A DNA stretch of 64,000 bases from Emticicia aquatica (GTDB lineage: Bacteria > Bacteroidota > Bacteroidia > Cytophagales > Spirosomataceae): the NCBI RefSeq assembly GCF_923079645.1, contig NZ_CAKLPY010000001.1, forward strand, positions 1,116,001 through 1,180,000, written 5' to 3'. The position numbers and the translations under genes were made by a program. Below the pieces are notes generated by a model, which had not been told where the DNA came from, ran no database searches, and saw nothing but the letters and a program-made list of their open reading frames with translations. Below, one piece after another: positions 35,664 through 44,808 of the stretch (the stretch's first letter is position 1; every line of letters starts with the position of its first letter).

Positions 35664-36959
35664 ATGTCAAATCTGCTAAAAAAACAAATTAGTCTTTACA
35701 GTCTAACAATGATTGCTATTGGCTCAAGTATTGGTTCAGGTATTTTTCGTACGCCTTCTGAAATTGCTAGATATTTACCAAGCGAAGGATTAATGCTTTC
35801 AGTTTGGGTAATTGGAGGGATTATAGCCTTATTCGGTGCATTAACATTTGCTAAAATATCGGCTCAATTTACCAAAGTCGGAGGTTTTTATGTTTTTATC
35901 AAAGAAGCATTTGGTGATTTGCCTGCATTTCTTTATGGTTGGTCAATGCTAATGGTAATCAATACGGGTTCGCTTGCTGCATTAAGTTTAGTTTTTACAT
36001 CATATTTAAAGGTTTTTTTTTCAATTTCTGAAAATATAGAATTAGTTATTGCAATTGGAGCAATTACAATCTTGACAATAATGAATATTTTAGGAGTAAA
36101 ATTGGGAAGTATATTTGCTAGTATTTTTACATCTGCAAAGTTATTAGGTATATTTAGTGTAGTTTTCATTGGGATATTCTTTGGAACAAATTCAAATATA
36201 AATTTTACAAATACAGTTTTCTCAGAAAATACGAATAATTTATCAATAATTCCTGCATTTGGACTTGCATTAATTGGTGTTTCTTTCTCTTATGGTGGTT
36301 ATCAACACGCAACTTTTATTGCTGCGGAAGTTAAAAATGCCAGTAAAATTGTTCCCAAAGCCTTAATTTTGGGGATTCTAATTGTTTGTCTTGCTTATTT
36401 AACCATTAATTTTGCTTATCTAAAATTAATTTCTATATTAGAAATTGCAAATTCAAATAGTGTTGCTTCTGATGCTATCAGTACCGTTTGGGCCTTAGGA
36501 GGTAAATTTATTTCATTTTTAATCATTTTATCGGTTTTAGGAACTATCGGAATTTATATATTGACAGCTCCAAGAATATATTTTGCAATGGCTGATGATA
36601 AACTTTTCTTTAAAAAGTTTGCCGAAGTCCATCCCAAGTATAGAACGCCATTTTGGGCAATTATCTTTCAATCTATTTGGACAATAATACTGTTGATTTT
36701 TTGGAAAACTTTTTCAAATCTTATTACCTACGTTGTTTTTGTTGATACAGCATTTTTTTTATTAACAGCTGCAGCCTATTTTAAATTAATTAAGGAAAAA
36801 ACTTTTTTTGGTAAACTTGCCGCAATAGTATTTATAGCAATGTGTTTTTTTATCATTTCCAATACACTTTTAGAAAAGCCTCAACAAGCATTGGCAGGCA
36901 TTTCTTTTTTAGGAATAGGCTCAATATTATACCAGTATTTTAGGAGAAAAATGGAATGA
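35664..36959 (+). CDS. APC-superfamily amino acid permease
   Basis: 431 residues from the ATG at 35664 (MSNLLKKQISLYSLTMIAIG); the longer frame from 35625 adds 13 unlikely residues. About twelve membrane helices. The first-helix motif GSSIGSGIFRTPSEIARYLP holds the unwound substrate-binding Gly segment typical of the LAT/APC family. SFSYGGYQHATFIAAEVKNA is the conserved helix 6 region. It imports or exchanges amino acids; the substrate is not predictable. Confidence 0.92.
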   Translation: MSNLLKKQISLYSLTMIAIGSSIGSGIFRTPSEIARYLPSEGLMLSVWVIGGIIALFGALTFAKISAQFTKVGGFYVFIKEAFGDLPAFLYGWSMLMVINTGSLAALSLVFTSYLKVFFSISENIELVIAIGAITILTIMNILGVKLGSIFASIFTSAKLLGIFSVVFIGIFFGTNSNINFTNTVFSENTNNLSIIPAFGLALIGVSFSYGGYQHATFIAAEVKNASKIVPKALILGILIVCLAYLTINFAYLKLISILEIANSNSVASDAISTVWALGGKFISFLIILSVLGTIGIYILTAPRIYFAMADDKLFFKKFAEVHPKYRTPFWAIIFQSIWTIILLIFWKTFSNLITYVVFVDTAFFLLTAAAYFKLIKEKTFFGKLAAIVFIAMCFFIISNTLLEKPQQALAGISFLGIGSILYQYFRRKME

Positions 36960-37039
36960 AATTGTAAATTTAAATTTTAAAATAATCATTAAATGCTTAA
37001 TAGTGAGTGTTTTATGTCCAATTTATAGAAATTGTAAAT

Positions 37040-38185
37040 ATGAATCAATCGTATATAATTAATCAACTAGCGGAAGATAGAGAAAAGTATTTCCATGCCG
37101 TTGCACCGCCAATTATTCAAACCAGTAATTTTGCCTATCCTACTGTAGATGAATTTACATTCGCAATACAGAATGAAAAAGATGAGCATATTTATACAAG
37201 AGGTAATAACCCTACGGTAAACATGTTATGTCAGAAAATGGCCGCTTTAGAAGGTGCACAAGACTGTTTGATGGTTGGAAGTGGAGCAGCTGCAATAAGT
37301 AATTCCGTAATTTCGCAAGTAAATGCAGGAGATCATATAATTAGTGTGAAAAATCCGTACACATGGGCGAGCCATTTAATGACTAAAATTCTACCTAGAT
37401 TTAATGTTCATACGACATTTGTTGATGGAACCATATTTGAAAATTTTGTAAATGCTTGTAAGCCAGAAACAAAGCTCATATATCTCGAATCACCAAACTC
37501 ATGGACTTTTGAACTTCAAGATTTGGCTAAAATTGCTAATTTTGCAAAAAAAAGAGGAATAACAACAATTATTGATAATAGTTATTGTACTGCTTTATGC
37601 CAAAAACCAATTGATTTTGGTATTGATTTGGTAATTTACTCTGCAACAAAATACTATAATGGGCATAGTGATGTGGTAGCTGGAGCAATTTGTGGGTCAA
37701 AAGAAAAAATAACACAAATCTTTCATAATGAATTTATGACATTTGGAAATGTACTTGCTCCTCAAAATGCTTGGCTGATGCTTCGCAGTCTAAGAACATT
37801 GCCTATCAGATTAAAACAATCTTCAGAAAGTACAGTGAAAATCTTGGATTTTTTAAAAAAATCACCCAAAATTGAAAGAATTTGGTATCCTTTTAACGAC
37901 GATAATCCGCAAAAAGCACTTGCCCTTGAGCAAATGAAGATGCCAATGGGGATGTTTACGCTTGCTTTGAAAAATAGAGATGCTTCAGCAATAAAGAAAT
38001 TTTGCGAAACTTTACAAAACTTTTTAATTGCTGTATCGTGGGGTGGACATGAATCTTTAATAATGCCTAAATGTGCATTTGTATCAGAAAATGACCCACA
38101 AGTAAACATGGTCCGATTTTATATCGGTTTAGAGGAAGCGGACATACTTTTGGAAGATTTAGAGCTAAGTTTAGCTTTTTTATAA
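37040..38185 (+). CDS. Trans-sulfuration PLP enzyme (cystathionine synthase/lyase family)
   Basis: 381 residues from the ATG at 37040 (MNQSYIINQLAEDREKYFHA); the frame opens at 37007. Cys/Met metabolism PLP-dependent family signatures are IYTRGNNPTVNMLCQKMAAL, VGSGAAAISNSVISQ, IIDNSYCTALCQKPIDFGID and the PLP lysine in VIYSATKYYNGHSDVVAG. The end SWGGHESLIMP matches cystathionine gamma-synthase / gamma-lyase types. It acts on sulfur amino acids, but synthase and lyase cannot be separated here. Confidence 0.88.
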   Translation: MNQSYIINQLAEDREKYFHAVAPPIIQTSNFAYPTVDEFTFAIQNEKDEHIYTRGNNPTVNMLCQKMAALEGAQDCLMVGSGAAAISNSVISQVNAGDHIISVKNPYTWASHLMTKILPRFNVHTTFVDGTIFENFVNACKPETKLIYLESPNSWTFELQDLAKIANFAKKRGITTIIDNSYCTALCQKPIDFGIDLVIYSATKYYNGHSDVVAGAICGSKEKITQIFHNEFMTFGNVLAPQNAWLMLRSLRTLPIRLKQSSESTVKILDFLKKSPKIERIWYPFNDDNPQKALALEQMKMPMGMFTLALKNRDASAIKKFCETLQNFLIAVSWGGHESLIMPKCAFVSENDPQVNMVRFYIGLEEADILLEDLELSLAFL

Positions 38186-38278
38186 CTAATAAAGCTATAA
38201 ATCATTCAAAAATTTACAAAAAAGATTCATGGACACATAATTTCTTATGTAATTATTGTAGAAATACAGCATGTATTC

Positions 38279-38419
38279 TTAATACCATGAATAAACATTA
38301 CGAGGACGAGCTTGTAAGCTTACCAAATATCCTTTTGGAGCATATAACTCTTTCTCGTCGTTCATACGGGTCATTAATAGACCACCGATAGCAAGTGAGG
38401 CAATTGTAAGTAATAACAT
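38279..38419 (-). CDS. Small membrane protein A of a tandem paralogous pair (46 aa)
   Basis: A 46-codon gene. The product begins MLLLTIASLAIGGLLM (one short hydrophobic helix), then a charged stretch TRMNDEKE, then LYAPKGYLVSLQARPRNVY and a final SWY. It is about 30/46 identical to the second small gene 204 bases upstream on the same strand; the conserved part is LYAPKGYLVxLQxRPRNVY, while the linker varies. This pattern of retained frame and clustered identity supports real coding. I recognise no family. It is convergent with the trans-sulfuration gene (stop 38185). Confidence 0.72.
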   Translation of the reverse strand: MLLLTIASLAIGGLLMTRMNDEKELYAPKGYLVSLQARPRNVYSWY

Positions 38420-38557
38420 AGTTTTGCACGTTTTATGGTGTAATATTTGTTAATTACTTTAATAAATACAATGCCAAGAAAAAATCAAGTATTCATTTTC
38501 AGATTTTTTTATCATACAATCTGAAAAAATAACCTAAATATTTTCAAAAAAAGTATT

Positions 38558-38577
38558 AATTCTTTTTAAAAAGAATT
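38558..38577. repeat. Perfect 20-bp palindrome between the two small genes
   Basis: AATTCTTTTT followed directly by AAAAAGAATT. It could fold as a short hairpin with a TTAA turn or serve as a protein site. It lies between the stop of small gene B and the start of small gene A. Confidence 0.5.
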
Positions 38578-38622
38578 GATTTACCACAAAATTTTCAAAA
38601 AGATTGAGACTTTTTTTTCTTA

Positions 38623-38757
38623 CTAATAGTAATAAACATTTCGAGGGCGAGACTGCAAGTTAACTAAGTAACCTTTTGGAGCATACAATTCTTCGGTTTC
38701 ACGGACTTTAGTCATCATGATTCCTCCAATGGCGAGAGCTAGAGCTGCTAATAACAT
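38623..38757 (-). CDS. Small membrane protein B of a tandem paralogous pair (44 aa)
   Basis: A 44-codon gene whose product starts MLLAALALAIGGIMM (hydrophobic helix), continues TKVRETEE and ends LYAPKGYLVNLQSRPRNVY plus YY. It is paralogous to the gene at 38279-38419 (same orientation). The predicted topology is a signal-anchor helix with a C-terminal aromatic- and Arg-rich tail. A consensus promoter lies 41 bases upstream of the ATG. Function unknown; the strict conservation of the tail suggests it binds a partner or is part of a small complex. Confidence 0.75.
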   Translation of the reverse strand: MLLAALALAIGGIMMTKVRETEELYAPKGYLVNLQSRPRNVYYY

Positions 38758-38797
38758 GGCTTTATGGGATTTATTAGGATTAAGGAAATAATTTAAT

Positions 38798-38828
38798 CAA
38801 AAGTAGAAAATAAAATTTTATATGTCAA
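38798..38828 (-). promoter_or_regulatory. Promoter of small protein gene B
   Basis: On the minus strand TTG (CAA at 38826-38828), a 20-base spacer and TACTTTTG (38798-38805), an exact consensus match. Confidence 0.75.
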
Positions 38829-38958
38829 GTATTTTCAGAAAATTTTGAAAATTATATAACTATTAAATTCATATTTTTATCTAGTGGTATTAAATTCTGA
38901 AAATTGATTGAGTTTTCAACATATTTAACAATCTTAGAAAGGATAATTTACTCGATTT

Positions 38959-38990
38959 TTGTGCTAATTAGCTTAAAAGTTGTAATTTTG
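38959..38990 (+). promoter_or_regulatory. Promoter overlapping the annotated rsmI start
   Basis: TTG (38959-38961), 21-base spacer, TAATTTTG (38983-38990). The last G of the -7 element is the first base of the GTG start codon at 38990, so transcription would begin downstream of that codon. Confidence 0.55.
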
Positions 38991-39004
38991 TGGAAAAAAA
39001 TACT

Positions 39005-39673
39005 GTGAAACTTGTATTAGTTCCAACGCCAATAGGCAATTTAGAAGATATTACACTGCGTGCAATCAACGTTTTAAAAGCCGCAGATTTGATTTTAGCA
39101 GAAGATACTCGTAATACAGGATTTTTGTTAAAACATCTTGAAATATCCAAACCTTTACAAAGCCATCATGCCTTTAACGAGCATCAAACGCTTGGTAAAG
39201 TAATAGAAAGAATAAAAAAAGGCGATAAAATTGTATTAGTTTCAGATGCTGGAACACCTGCAATATCTGACCCAGGGTTTTTATTAGTGAGAGAATGTCT
39301 TCGTAATGGGGTAGAAGTTGAATGTTTGCCTGGGGCAACAGCTTTTGTGCCAGCGTTGGTAAATTCAGGTTTACCATGTGATAGATTCATTTTTGAAGGT
39401 TTTCTGCCTGTCAAGAAAGGCCGTCAAACTCGTCTAAAAGCTTTAGTTGAGGAAGAAAGAACAATGATTTTTTATGAATCTCCGTTTAGATTAGTCAAAA
39501 CTCTTGAGCAATTTGTTGAGTATTTCGGAGCTGAACGTCAGGCTTGCGTTTCTAGAGAAATTACTAAAATCTACGAAGAGAATGTGCGAGGTACACTGCC
39601 TGAAATTATCGCTAGTTTTACAAATCGTACAGTAAAAGGTGAAATAGTTATAGTAGTTGCTGGTAAAGAATAA
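39005..39673 (+). CDS. rsmI: 16S rRNA (cytidine1402-2'-O)-methyltransferase
   Basis: Family signatures are KLVLVPTPIGNLEDITLRAI, AEDTRNTGFLLKHLEI, SDAGTPAISDPGFLLVREC and CLPGATAFVPALVNSGLPCD. It methylates C1402 of 16S rRNA with SAM. The frame is open from a GTG at 38990, but a -7 promoter element covers that codon. The GTG at 39005 (222 residues, beginning MKLVLVPTPIGN) is therefore preferred, and would be nearly leaderless. Either start keeps all motifs. It is the first gene of a probable group with the desaturase-like gene. Confidence 0.92.
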   Translation: MKLVLVPTPIGNLEDITLRAINVLKAADLILAEDTRNTGFLLKHLEISKPLQSHHAFNEHQTLGKVIERIKKGDKIVLVSDAGTPAISDPGFLLVRECLRNGVEVECLPGATAFVPALVNSGLPCDRFIFEGFLPVKKGRQTRLKALVEEERTMIFYESPFRLVKTLEQFVEYFGAERQACVSREITKIYEENVRGTLPEIIASFTNRTVKGEIVIVVAGKE

Positions 39674-39689
39674 AAATAATAAGTTTTTT

Positions 39690-40610
39690 ATGTTTGAAAC
39701 AATCAAAAATTTAACATTAGAGCAGTTAATAATTATTACAACAACACCATTATATACAATACTTATAGTTGGTGAAATTCTATTGAGTAATTATCAGCAT
39801 CGACATTATTATACCATAAAAGATACGATTACGAATCTATATTTAATGATTCTGAATGGTGGATTAGATTTGTTATCAAGGGGCTTAACTTGGGGCGTTT
39901 TGGCTTGGGTATATCAATTTCATTTTGTTGAAATTCAAAATCCTATTTTATATTGGTTTTTATTGTTTTTAGCCGAAGATTTTGTTTACTATGTGCTTCA
40001 TGTGGTAGACCACTATACGCGTTTTTTCTGGGCAGCTCATGTTACACATCATTCATCTGAAGAGTTCAATTTAACTGTTGGTTTTCGGTCATCAGTTTTT
40101 CAACCGTTGTATCGTTTTATTTATTTTATACCACTTTCTTTGTTTGGCTTTAAAGTGGCCGATATGGCTGTGATGTATTCGATAACACAAATTTATGGTA
40201 TTCTAGTTCATACAAGTTATGTTCCAAAACTTCGTAAAATGCCTTTTATGTTCTTAGAATACGTATTTATTACGCCTTCTCAGCACCGTGTTCATCATGC
40301 GTCTAATATAGAATATTTGGACAAAAATATGGGAATGTGTCTTTCAATTTGGGATAGAATTTTTGGAACTTTTCAAGAAGAAATAGATGATTTGCCGATA
40401 AAATATGGTTTGACATATCCTTTAGAAAATAGAAATGCAATAAATATAGTATTTCATGCTTGGATAGATTTATGGGCAGATTTGCTTAAACCATCAAAAT
40501 TATCAACCAAATTCAAATTGTTATTCATGCCTCCAGGATGGTCTCCAGATGGTAGTACCAAAACTAGTAAACAAATGAGGATAGAACTAGAAAAACAAAA
40601 AATTGAATAA
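39690..40610 (+). CDS. Sterol desaturase / fatty acid hydroxylase family membrane protein
   Basis: 306 residues from the ATG at 39690 (MFETIKNLTLEQL); an upstream TTG at 39657 would overlap rsmI and is less likely. Histidine clusters typical of the di-iron family are visible: HVVDHYTRFFWAAHVTHHSS (HxxxH and HxxHH) and TPSQHRVHHASNIEYLDKN (HxxHH). Several membrane helices flank them. Such enzymes hydroxylate or desaturate lipids, carotenoids or sphingolipids. Substrate unknown; FabG follows but has its own possible promoter. Confidence 0.88.
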   Translation: MFETIKNLTLEQLIIITTTPLYTILIVGEILLSNYQHRHYYTIKDTITNLYLMILNGGLDLLSRGLTWGVLAWVYQFHFVEIQNPILYWFLLFLAEDFVYYVLHVVDHYTRFFWAAHVTHHSSEEFNLTVGFRSSVFQPLYRFIYFIPLSLFGFKVADMAVMYSITQIYGILVHTSYVPKLRKMPFMFLEYVFITPSQHRVHHASNIEYLDKNMGMCLSIWDRIFGTFQEEIDDLPIKYGLTYPLENRNAINIVFHAWIDLWADLLKPSKLSTKFKLLFMPPGWSPDGSTKTSKQMRIELEKQKIE

Positions 40611-40638
40611 AATACTGTAAAATCATACAATTAACCAT

Positions 40639-40646
40639 TATTTTTG
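40639..40646 (+). promoter_or_regulatory. Possible -7 element for fabG
   Basis: TATTTTTG lies 34 bases before the fabG ATG. The -33 position offers only CTG (40615-40617, 21-base spacer), so support is partial. Confidence 0.35.
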
Positions 40647-40679
40647 AGCCTTATTTCAGAATTTTATAATACCTTAATA

Positions 40680-41426
40680 ATGACTTTATTACAAAACAAA
40701 GTAGCTTTAGTTACAGGGGCATCACGTGGTATTGGACGTGAAATTGCTAAGAAATTTGCCGAACGAGGTGCAAATATCGCTTTTACATATTTATCTAGCA
40801 TTGAGAAAGGCCAAGCTCTTGAAGCTGAACTTGCGGCTTATGGAATCAAAGCTAAAGGTTATCGTTCTGATGCTTCAGATTATGCTGCTGCTGAACAATT
40901 GGTTGTAGATGTTGTAGCTGACTTCGGTTCTTTGGATATATTAGTTAATAATGCGGGCATTACTCGAGACACGCTATTAATGAGAATGTCTGAAGAACAA
41001 TGGGATGAAGTAATAAGAGTAAATTTAAAATCGGTTTTTAACCTTACTAAAGCGGCTACAAAACCAATGATGAGAGCAAAAAGTGGCTCAATTATCAATA
41101 TGACGTCGGTAGTTGGTTTAATGGGTAATGCTGGACAAGCTAATTACTCAGCATCAAAAGCTGGTATTATTGGTTTTACTAAATCAGTTGCGAAAGAACT
41201 AGGGTCAAGAAATATTCGTTCAAATGCAATTGCTCCAGGGTTTATCGAAACAGAAATGACTAGTGAACTGAATGAAAAAGCTCTCGAAGATTGGTTGAAA
41301 AATATTCCTTTGAAACGTGCAGGACAAGGCGATGATGTGGCAAATGCGTGCGTTTTCTTAGGCTCAGACATGTCAAAATATATTACTGGACAAGTACTTC
41401 AAGTGGATGGCGGAATGTTGATGTAA
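40680..41426 (+). CDS. fabG: 3-oxoacyl-ACP reductase
   Basis: 248 residues from the ATG at 40680 (MTLLQNKVALVTGASRGIGR). SDR signatures: TGASRGIG cofactor loop, NNAG, catalytic Ser in MTSVVGLMG and Tyr-Lys in NYSASKAGIIGFTKSVAKEL, ending with GQVLQVDGGMLM. The NADPH-dependent reduction of 3-oxoacyl-ACP is the second step of each fatty acid elongation cycle. Other fab genes are not next to it, so a related SDR role cannot be fully excluded. Confidence 0.9.
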   Translation: MTLLQNKVALVTGASRGIGREIAKKFAERGANIAFTYLSSIEKGQALEAELAAYGIKAKGYRSDASDYAAAEQLVVDVVADFGSLDILVNNAGITRDTLLMRMSEEQWDEVIRVNLKSVFNLTKAATKPMMRAKSGSIINMTSVVGLMGNAGQANYSASKAGIIGFTKSVAKELGSRNIRSNAIAPGFIETEMTSELNEKALEDWLKNIPLKRAGQGDDVANACVFLGSDMSKYITGQVLQVDGGMLM

Positions 41427-41450
41427 TCGAATGTTTCTATATTATTTTAG

Positions 41451-41496
41451 AATGTCGTCAAGAAGAAGTTTTCTTCACCTTGACGACATTTTTTTG
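41451..41496 (+). terminator. Terminator after fabG
   Basis: Long stem AATGTCGTCAAG / CTTGACGACATT with an inner AGAAG / CTTC hairpin and a run of T. Confidence 0.88.
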
Positions 41497-41578
41497 TATC
41501 TTGGCAGAATATTTGAACACCCAAAATTGTTATTACATTGAGTTACGAACGTCGCTAATTGACTAATAGATATTATTA

Positions 41579-43666
41579 ATGAAATCAGAACTAATTTTTC
41601 AATCTTCACCTTGGTTTATTTTACTATGCTTGCTGGCTGGAGGGATTTATGCTTTTATACTTTATCAAAATAAAAAGATTTTTTCTAGTTTGCAAAATCG
41701 AATTTTGGCAATAATTAGGGGGATTTTGGTGAGCGTATTAGCTTTTTTGTTGATAAACCCGTTATTACGAAATAATAAAACTTCCATCGAAAAACCTACG
41801 GTTGTGCTAGCTGTTGATAATTCTTCGTCGATAACTCATGTTGGGCAAGAAAAAATAGCATCTTTAAAGAAAAATTTACAACAATTAAAAGAATCTATTG
41901 AAGCAAAAGGTGTAAGCGTTGAAATACAAAATCTTAATGAAAGTATTGGTAGTCAGGATATTAGCGGGATTAAATTTTCAGAAAAGAAGTCAGATTTATC
42001 CCAAATGTTGGCAAATATTAAATCTAATTATGAAGGAAGAAATCTAACGGATGTAGTTTTAATATCTGATGGAATCGCCAATGAAGGTATTTCGCCAACT
42101 TATGGAAAGTATAATTTTAATGTTCATACGATTGGATTAGGAGATACAATTCAAAAAAGAGACGTTAAACTAAATGCCATTTATGCAAATCGAATCGCAT
42201 ATTTGAGTAATAAATTTCCCGTGCAAGCAGAAATTTCCAGTTTTGGCTTTCAAGGAAAAACAACAACTGTTTTATTAAAACAAGCTGGTAATATTCTTGA
42301 TAAACAAATAGTTAGCTTTGATAAACAAGAAGATCTGAAGTATGTAACTTTTTATGTAACTGCTCAACAAAAAGGAATGCAACGTTATACAATCGAGGTT
42401 TCAGCTTTAAATACAGAATATTCGATTAAAAATAATGTAAAAGATGCTTATATTGATGTTGTTGATGGGAAAGAGAAAGTATTATTAGTTGCTCTTACGC
42501 CACATCCAGACATAAAAGCTTTAAAAAGTATCATAGAAAAAAATGATTTATACGAGTTAACTGTAAAAATTATCCAAAGTGATGATTTAAGTCAGATTGG
42601 TTCTCAACCCTTCGATGTTTTGATTTTACACCAATTGCCTGATATGTCTGGAATGAGTGCCAATGTTGTGAGTCGTCTTTTGGCTCAAGGAAAACCTACT
42701 TTGTTTGTTCTGGGAAATCAAACTAATATCACGAGTTTTAATGGTATGCAACAAACACTTTCAATTGCTTCACAAGCAGGGAAAGCTGATAAAATAACAG
42801 CGAAGTTTAATAATAATTTCAATTTATTTAATCTTGATAGTGATAAACTTAGCTTATTGGATAGGTTGCCACCAATTTTAGCACCTTTTGGAGATTATCG
42901 TCCAACGGTTGGTAGCGAAACCATTTTATATCAAAGAATCGGCTCACTAGTTACGCCTAAACCGCTACTCATAGCAAATACAACAACAGCTCGTAAATCT
43001 GCTGTTTTAGCTGGGGAGGGACTTTGGTTGTGGAGGTTAGAAGAGTTTTCATTAACTGAAAAACAGGAGATTGTTGATGAAATAATCATGAAAACTCTAC
43101 AATTAATCTCAGTAAAAGATGATAAACGAAAATTGAGGGTTTATCCGATTTCACCAGATTTTTCTGTTGATGAGAAAGTTATTTTTGAAAACGAAGCCTA
43201 TAATGATATTTATGAGCGAATTTACAATCAGTCAATAAAACTTGATATTACTGACGAAAAAGGCAAAAACAGGTCTTATAACTATACTACAAACAAAGAA
43301 AATAGTCGTTTTGAGATTACTGGTTTAACTGAAGGTGTTTATAAATACAAAGCAACTACGCAGGTATTGGGGAAAAGTGAGTTAGCAGACGGTCAATTTA
43401 TTGTTCGTAATACTGATTTAGAAAACCTAAATACAACTGCTGACTTTAATATGTTACGAACTTTGGCTATACAAAATAATGGAAAGTTTTTTGTTGCTAG
43501 TCAACTTGAAAAATTAGAAGATTTCTTGTCTTCAAATAAAGCACCAGATAAAGTATCAAGCATCGAAGAAATGAACGAATTTATAAATCTTAAATGGGTT
43601 TTCTTTGTGCTGCTGACTTTAGTTACTATTGAATGGAGTGTTCGTAAATATCTTGGAAGTTATTAA
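41579..43666 (+). CDS. Membrane-anchored VWA-domain protein
   Basis: 695 residues. Two membrane helices near the N-terminus (about 11-28 and 42-62) are followed by a von Willebrand A domain: VVLAVDNSSSITHVGQEK (MIDAS DxSxS), TDVVLISDGIANEGISP. A second alpha/beta domain near 295-480 includes EKVLLVALTPHPDIKALK and GEGLWLWRLEEFSLTE. A last helix near 673-690 anchors the C-terminus. The layout resembles membrane VWA proteins with a glutamine amidotransferase-like domain, common and uncharacterised in Bacteroidota. Function unknown. Confidence 0.78.
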   Translation: MKSELIFQSSPWFILLCLLAGGIYAFILYQNKKIFSSLQNRILAIIRGILVSVLAFLLINPLLRNNKTSIEKPTVVLAVDNSSSITHVGQEKIASLKKNLQQLKESIEAKGVSVEIQNLNESIGSQDISGIKFSEKKSDLSQMLANIKSNYEGRNLTDVVLISDGIANEGISPTYGKYNFNVHTIGLGDTIQKRDVKLNAIYANRIAYLSNKFPVQAEISSFGFQGKTTTVLLKQAGNILDKQIVSFDKQEDLKYVTFYVTAQQKGMQRYTIEVSALNTEYSIKNNVKDAYIDVVDGKEKVLLVALTPHPDIKALKSIIEKNDLYELTVKIIQSDDLSQIGSQPFDVLILHQLPDMSGMSANVVSRLLAQGKPTLFVLGNQTNITSFNGMQQTLSIASQAGKADKITAKFNNNFNLFNLDSDKLSLLDRLPPILAPFGDYRPTVGSETILYQRIGSLVTPKPLLIANTTTARKSAVLAGEGLWLWRLEEFSLTEKQEIVDEIIMKTLQLISVKDDKRKLRVYPISPDFSVDEKVIFENEAYNDIYERIYNQSIKLDITDEKGKNRSYNYTTNKENSRFEITGLTEGVYKYKATTQVLGKSELADGQFIVRNTDLENLNTTADFNMLRTLAIQNNGKFFVASQLEKLEDFLSSNKAPDKVSSIEEMNEFINLKWVFFVLLTLVTIEWSVRKYLGSY

Positions 43667-43758
43667 AATATCATCAATCTAACATTTACCAAAATATTTC
43701 ATTACTTACCAGTTATCACAAAATCGTTATTTATGTTTAACGATGGTTTAATTTACCC

Positions 43759-43766
43759 TAATTTTG
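43759..43766 (+). promoter_or_regulatory. Possible -7 element for the DUF2027-Smr gene
   Basis: TAATTTTG sits 40 bases before the ATG at 43807; no TTG is found at the usual -33 distance. Confidence 0.35.
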
Positions 43767-43806
43767 TGATACTAATTATTAATAATATAAAATTGAGGGA
43801 TTGCAA

Positions 43807-44772
43807 ATGAATATAGGCGATAAAGTAAGACTCATACACTCGAAAGAAGAAGGAATTGTTACAAAATTTTTGAAGAATGATGTTGTTGAAGTAGAAATAG
43901 AGGCAGGTTTTAAATTGCCCGTTTTAAGAAGAGAGCTTGCAGTTGTTTCAAAAGGAGAAGATAAGGCCTTTAAGCCACAAAATGTAAGTCAAGATCCAGT
44001 TATTCAACCACGAAAATTTGGTGAGGTAAAAGCTGAAAAAGGAATATTTTTGGCTTTTTTACCAATAAATGATAAATTAGTATCGCTACATATTATTAAT
44101 AATAGCGATTGGGATTTGCCATTTTCAATCACTTCTGGAACAGATAAAACACACCGTGGATTTATAGGTGGCTTTCTTACTGCTCGAAGTTTTCAAAAAT
44201 ACACTACTGATTTAGACTTTAAGGATTTTGATGATTGGGGAAACCTGACTTTTCAAGCATTGTATTATAATTTAGGTTACTTCACTGAACGCCCGATTTT
44301 TATTAAAAGGATGCGTTTGAGGGCAAATACTTTTTTTAATCACAAGAAAATTGCACCAATTCTAGCTAAAGAATGCTACTTATTTCAATTAGATGGAGAA
44401 GAATCTCCCATTATTATCAATCCTAATGAGCTGAAAGAAAAGATGATGGAGAATAAAACAGGAGAAAATGCTCCTAAAGTGTATGATAAACCATCATCAA
44501 CAATTGATTTACACATCGAACAATTAAGTACGAATGCTTTGATGATGAATAACGCTCAAATTTTAGAACTACAAATACGCACTTTTGAACGTAATTTTGA
44601 GAGTGCAATTGCTACAGGAATGGATGAAATTGTCTTTATTCATGGCGTTGGTAATGGTGTTTTAAAGCAAGAAATTCAAAAGAAATTAGCTGGACATAAA
44701 AATGTTGCTTGGTTTCAAGATGCCCAAAAAGAAAAATTTGGCTACGGAGCAACTCGAATTAAAATAAAATGA
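43807..44772 (+). CDS. DUF2027 and Smr-domain protein
   Basis: 321 residues from the ATG at 43807 (MNIGDKVRLIHSKEEGIVTK). The N-terminal DUF2027 part begins with a small SH3-like barrel. The C-terminal Smr domain (about 235-321) has STIDLHIEQL (the LDLH motif as IDLH) and IVFIHGVGNGVLKQEIQKKL (HGxGxG). Smr domains are RNA or DNA endonucleases, and in MutS2 and plant/yeast homologues they act in ribosome rescue or nicking. The combination is a known Bacteroidota architecture with no assigned role. The DUF4403 gene follows in the same direction. Confidence 0.85.
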   Translation: MNIGDKVRLIHSKEEGIVTKFLKNDVVEVEIEAGFKLPVLRRELAVVSKGEDKAFKPQNVSQDPVIQPRKFGEVKAEKGIFLAFLPINDKLVSLHIINNSDWDLPFSITSGTDKTHRGFIGGFLTARSFQKYTTDLDFKDFDDWGNLTFQALYYNLGYFTERPIFIKRMRLRANTFFNHKKIAPILAKECYLFQLDGEESPIIINPNELKEKMMENKTGENAPKVYDKPSSTIDLHIEQLSTNALMMNNAQILELQIRTFERNFESAIATGMDEIVFIHGVGNGVLKQEIQKKLAGHKNVAWFQDAQKEKFGYGATRIKIK

Positions 44773-44808
44773 GTTTGGAAGAGTTATTTGTAAAACAATT
44801 ATTTTTAA

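Noticed and set aside
39657-39689. TTG start upstream of the desaturase-like gene
   Set aside because: It would overlap the end of rsmI and adds a basic low-complexity stretch; the ATG at 39690 fits better.
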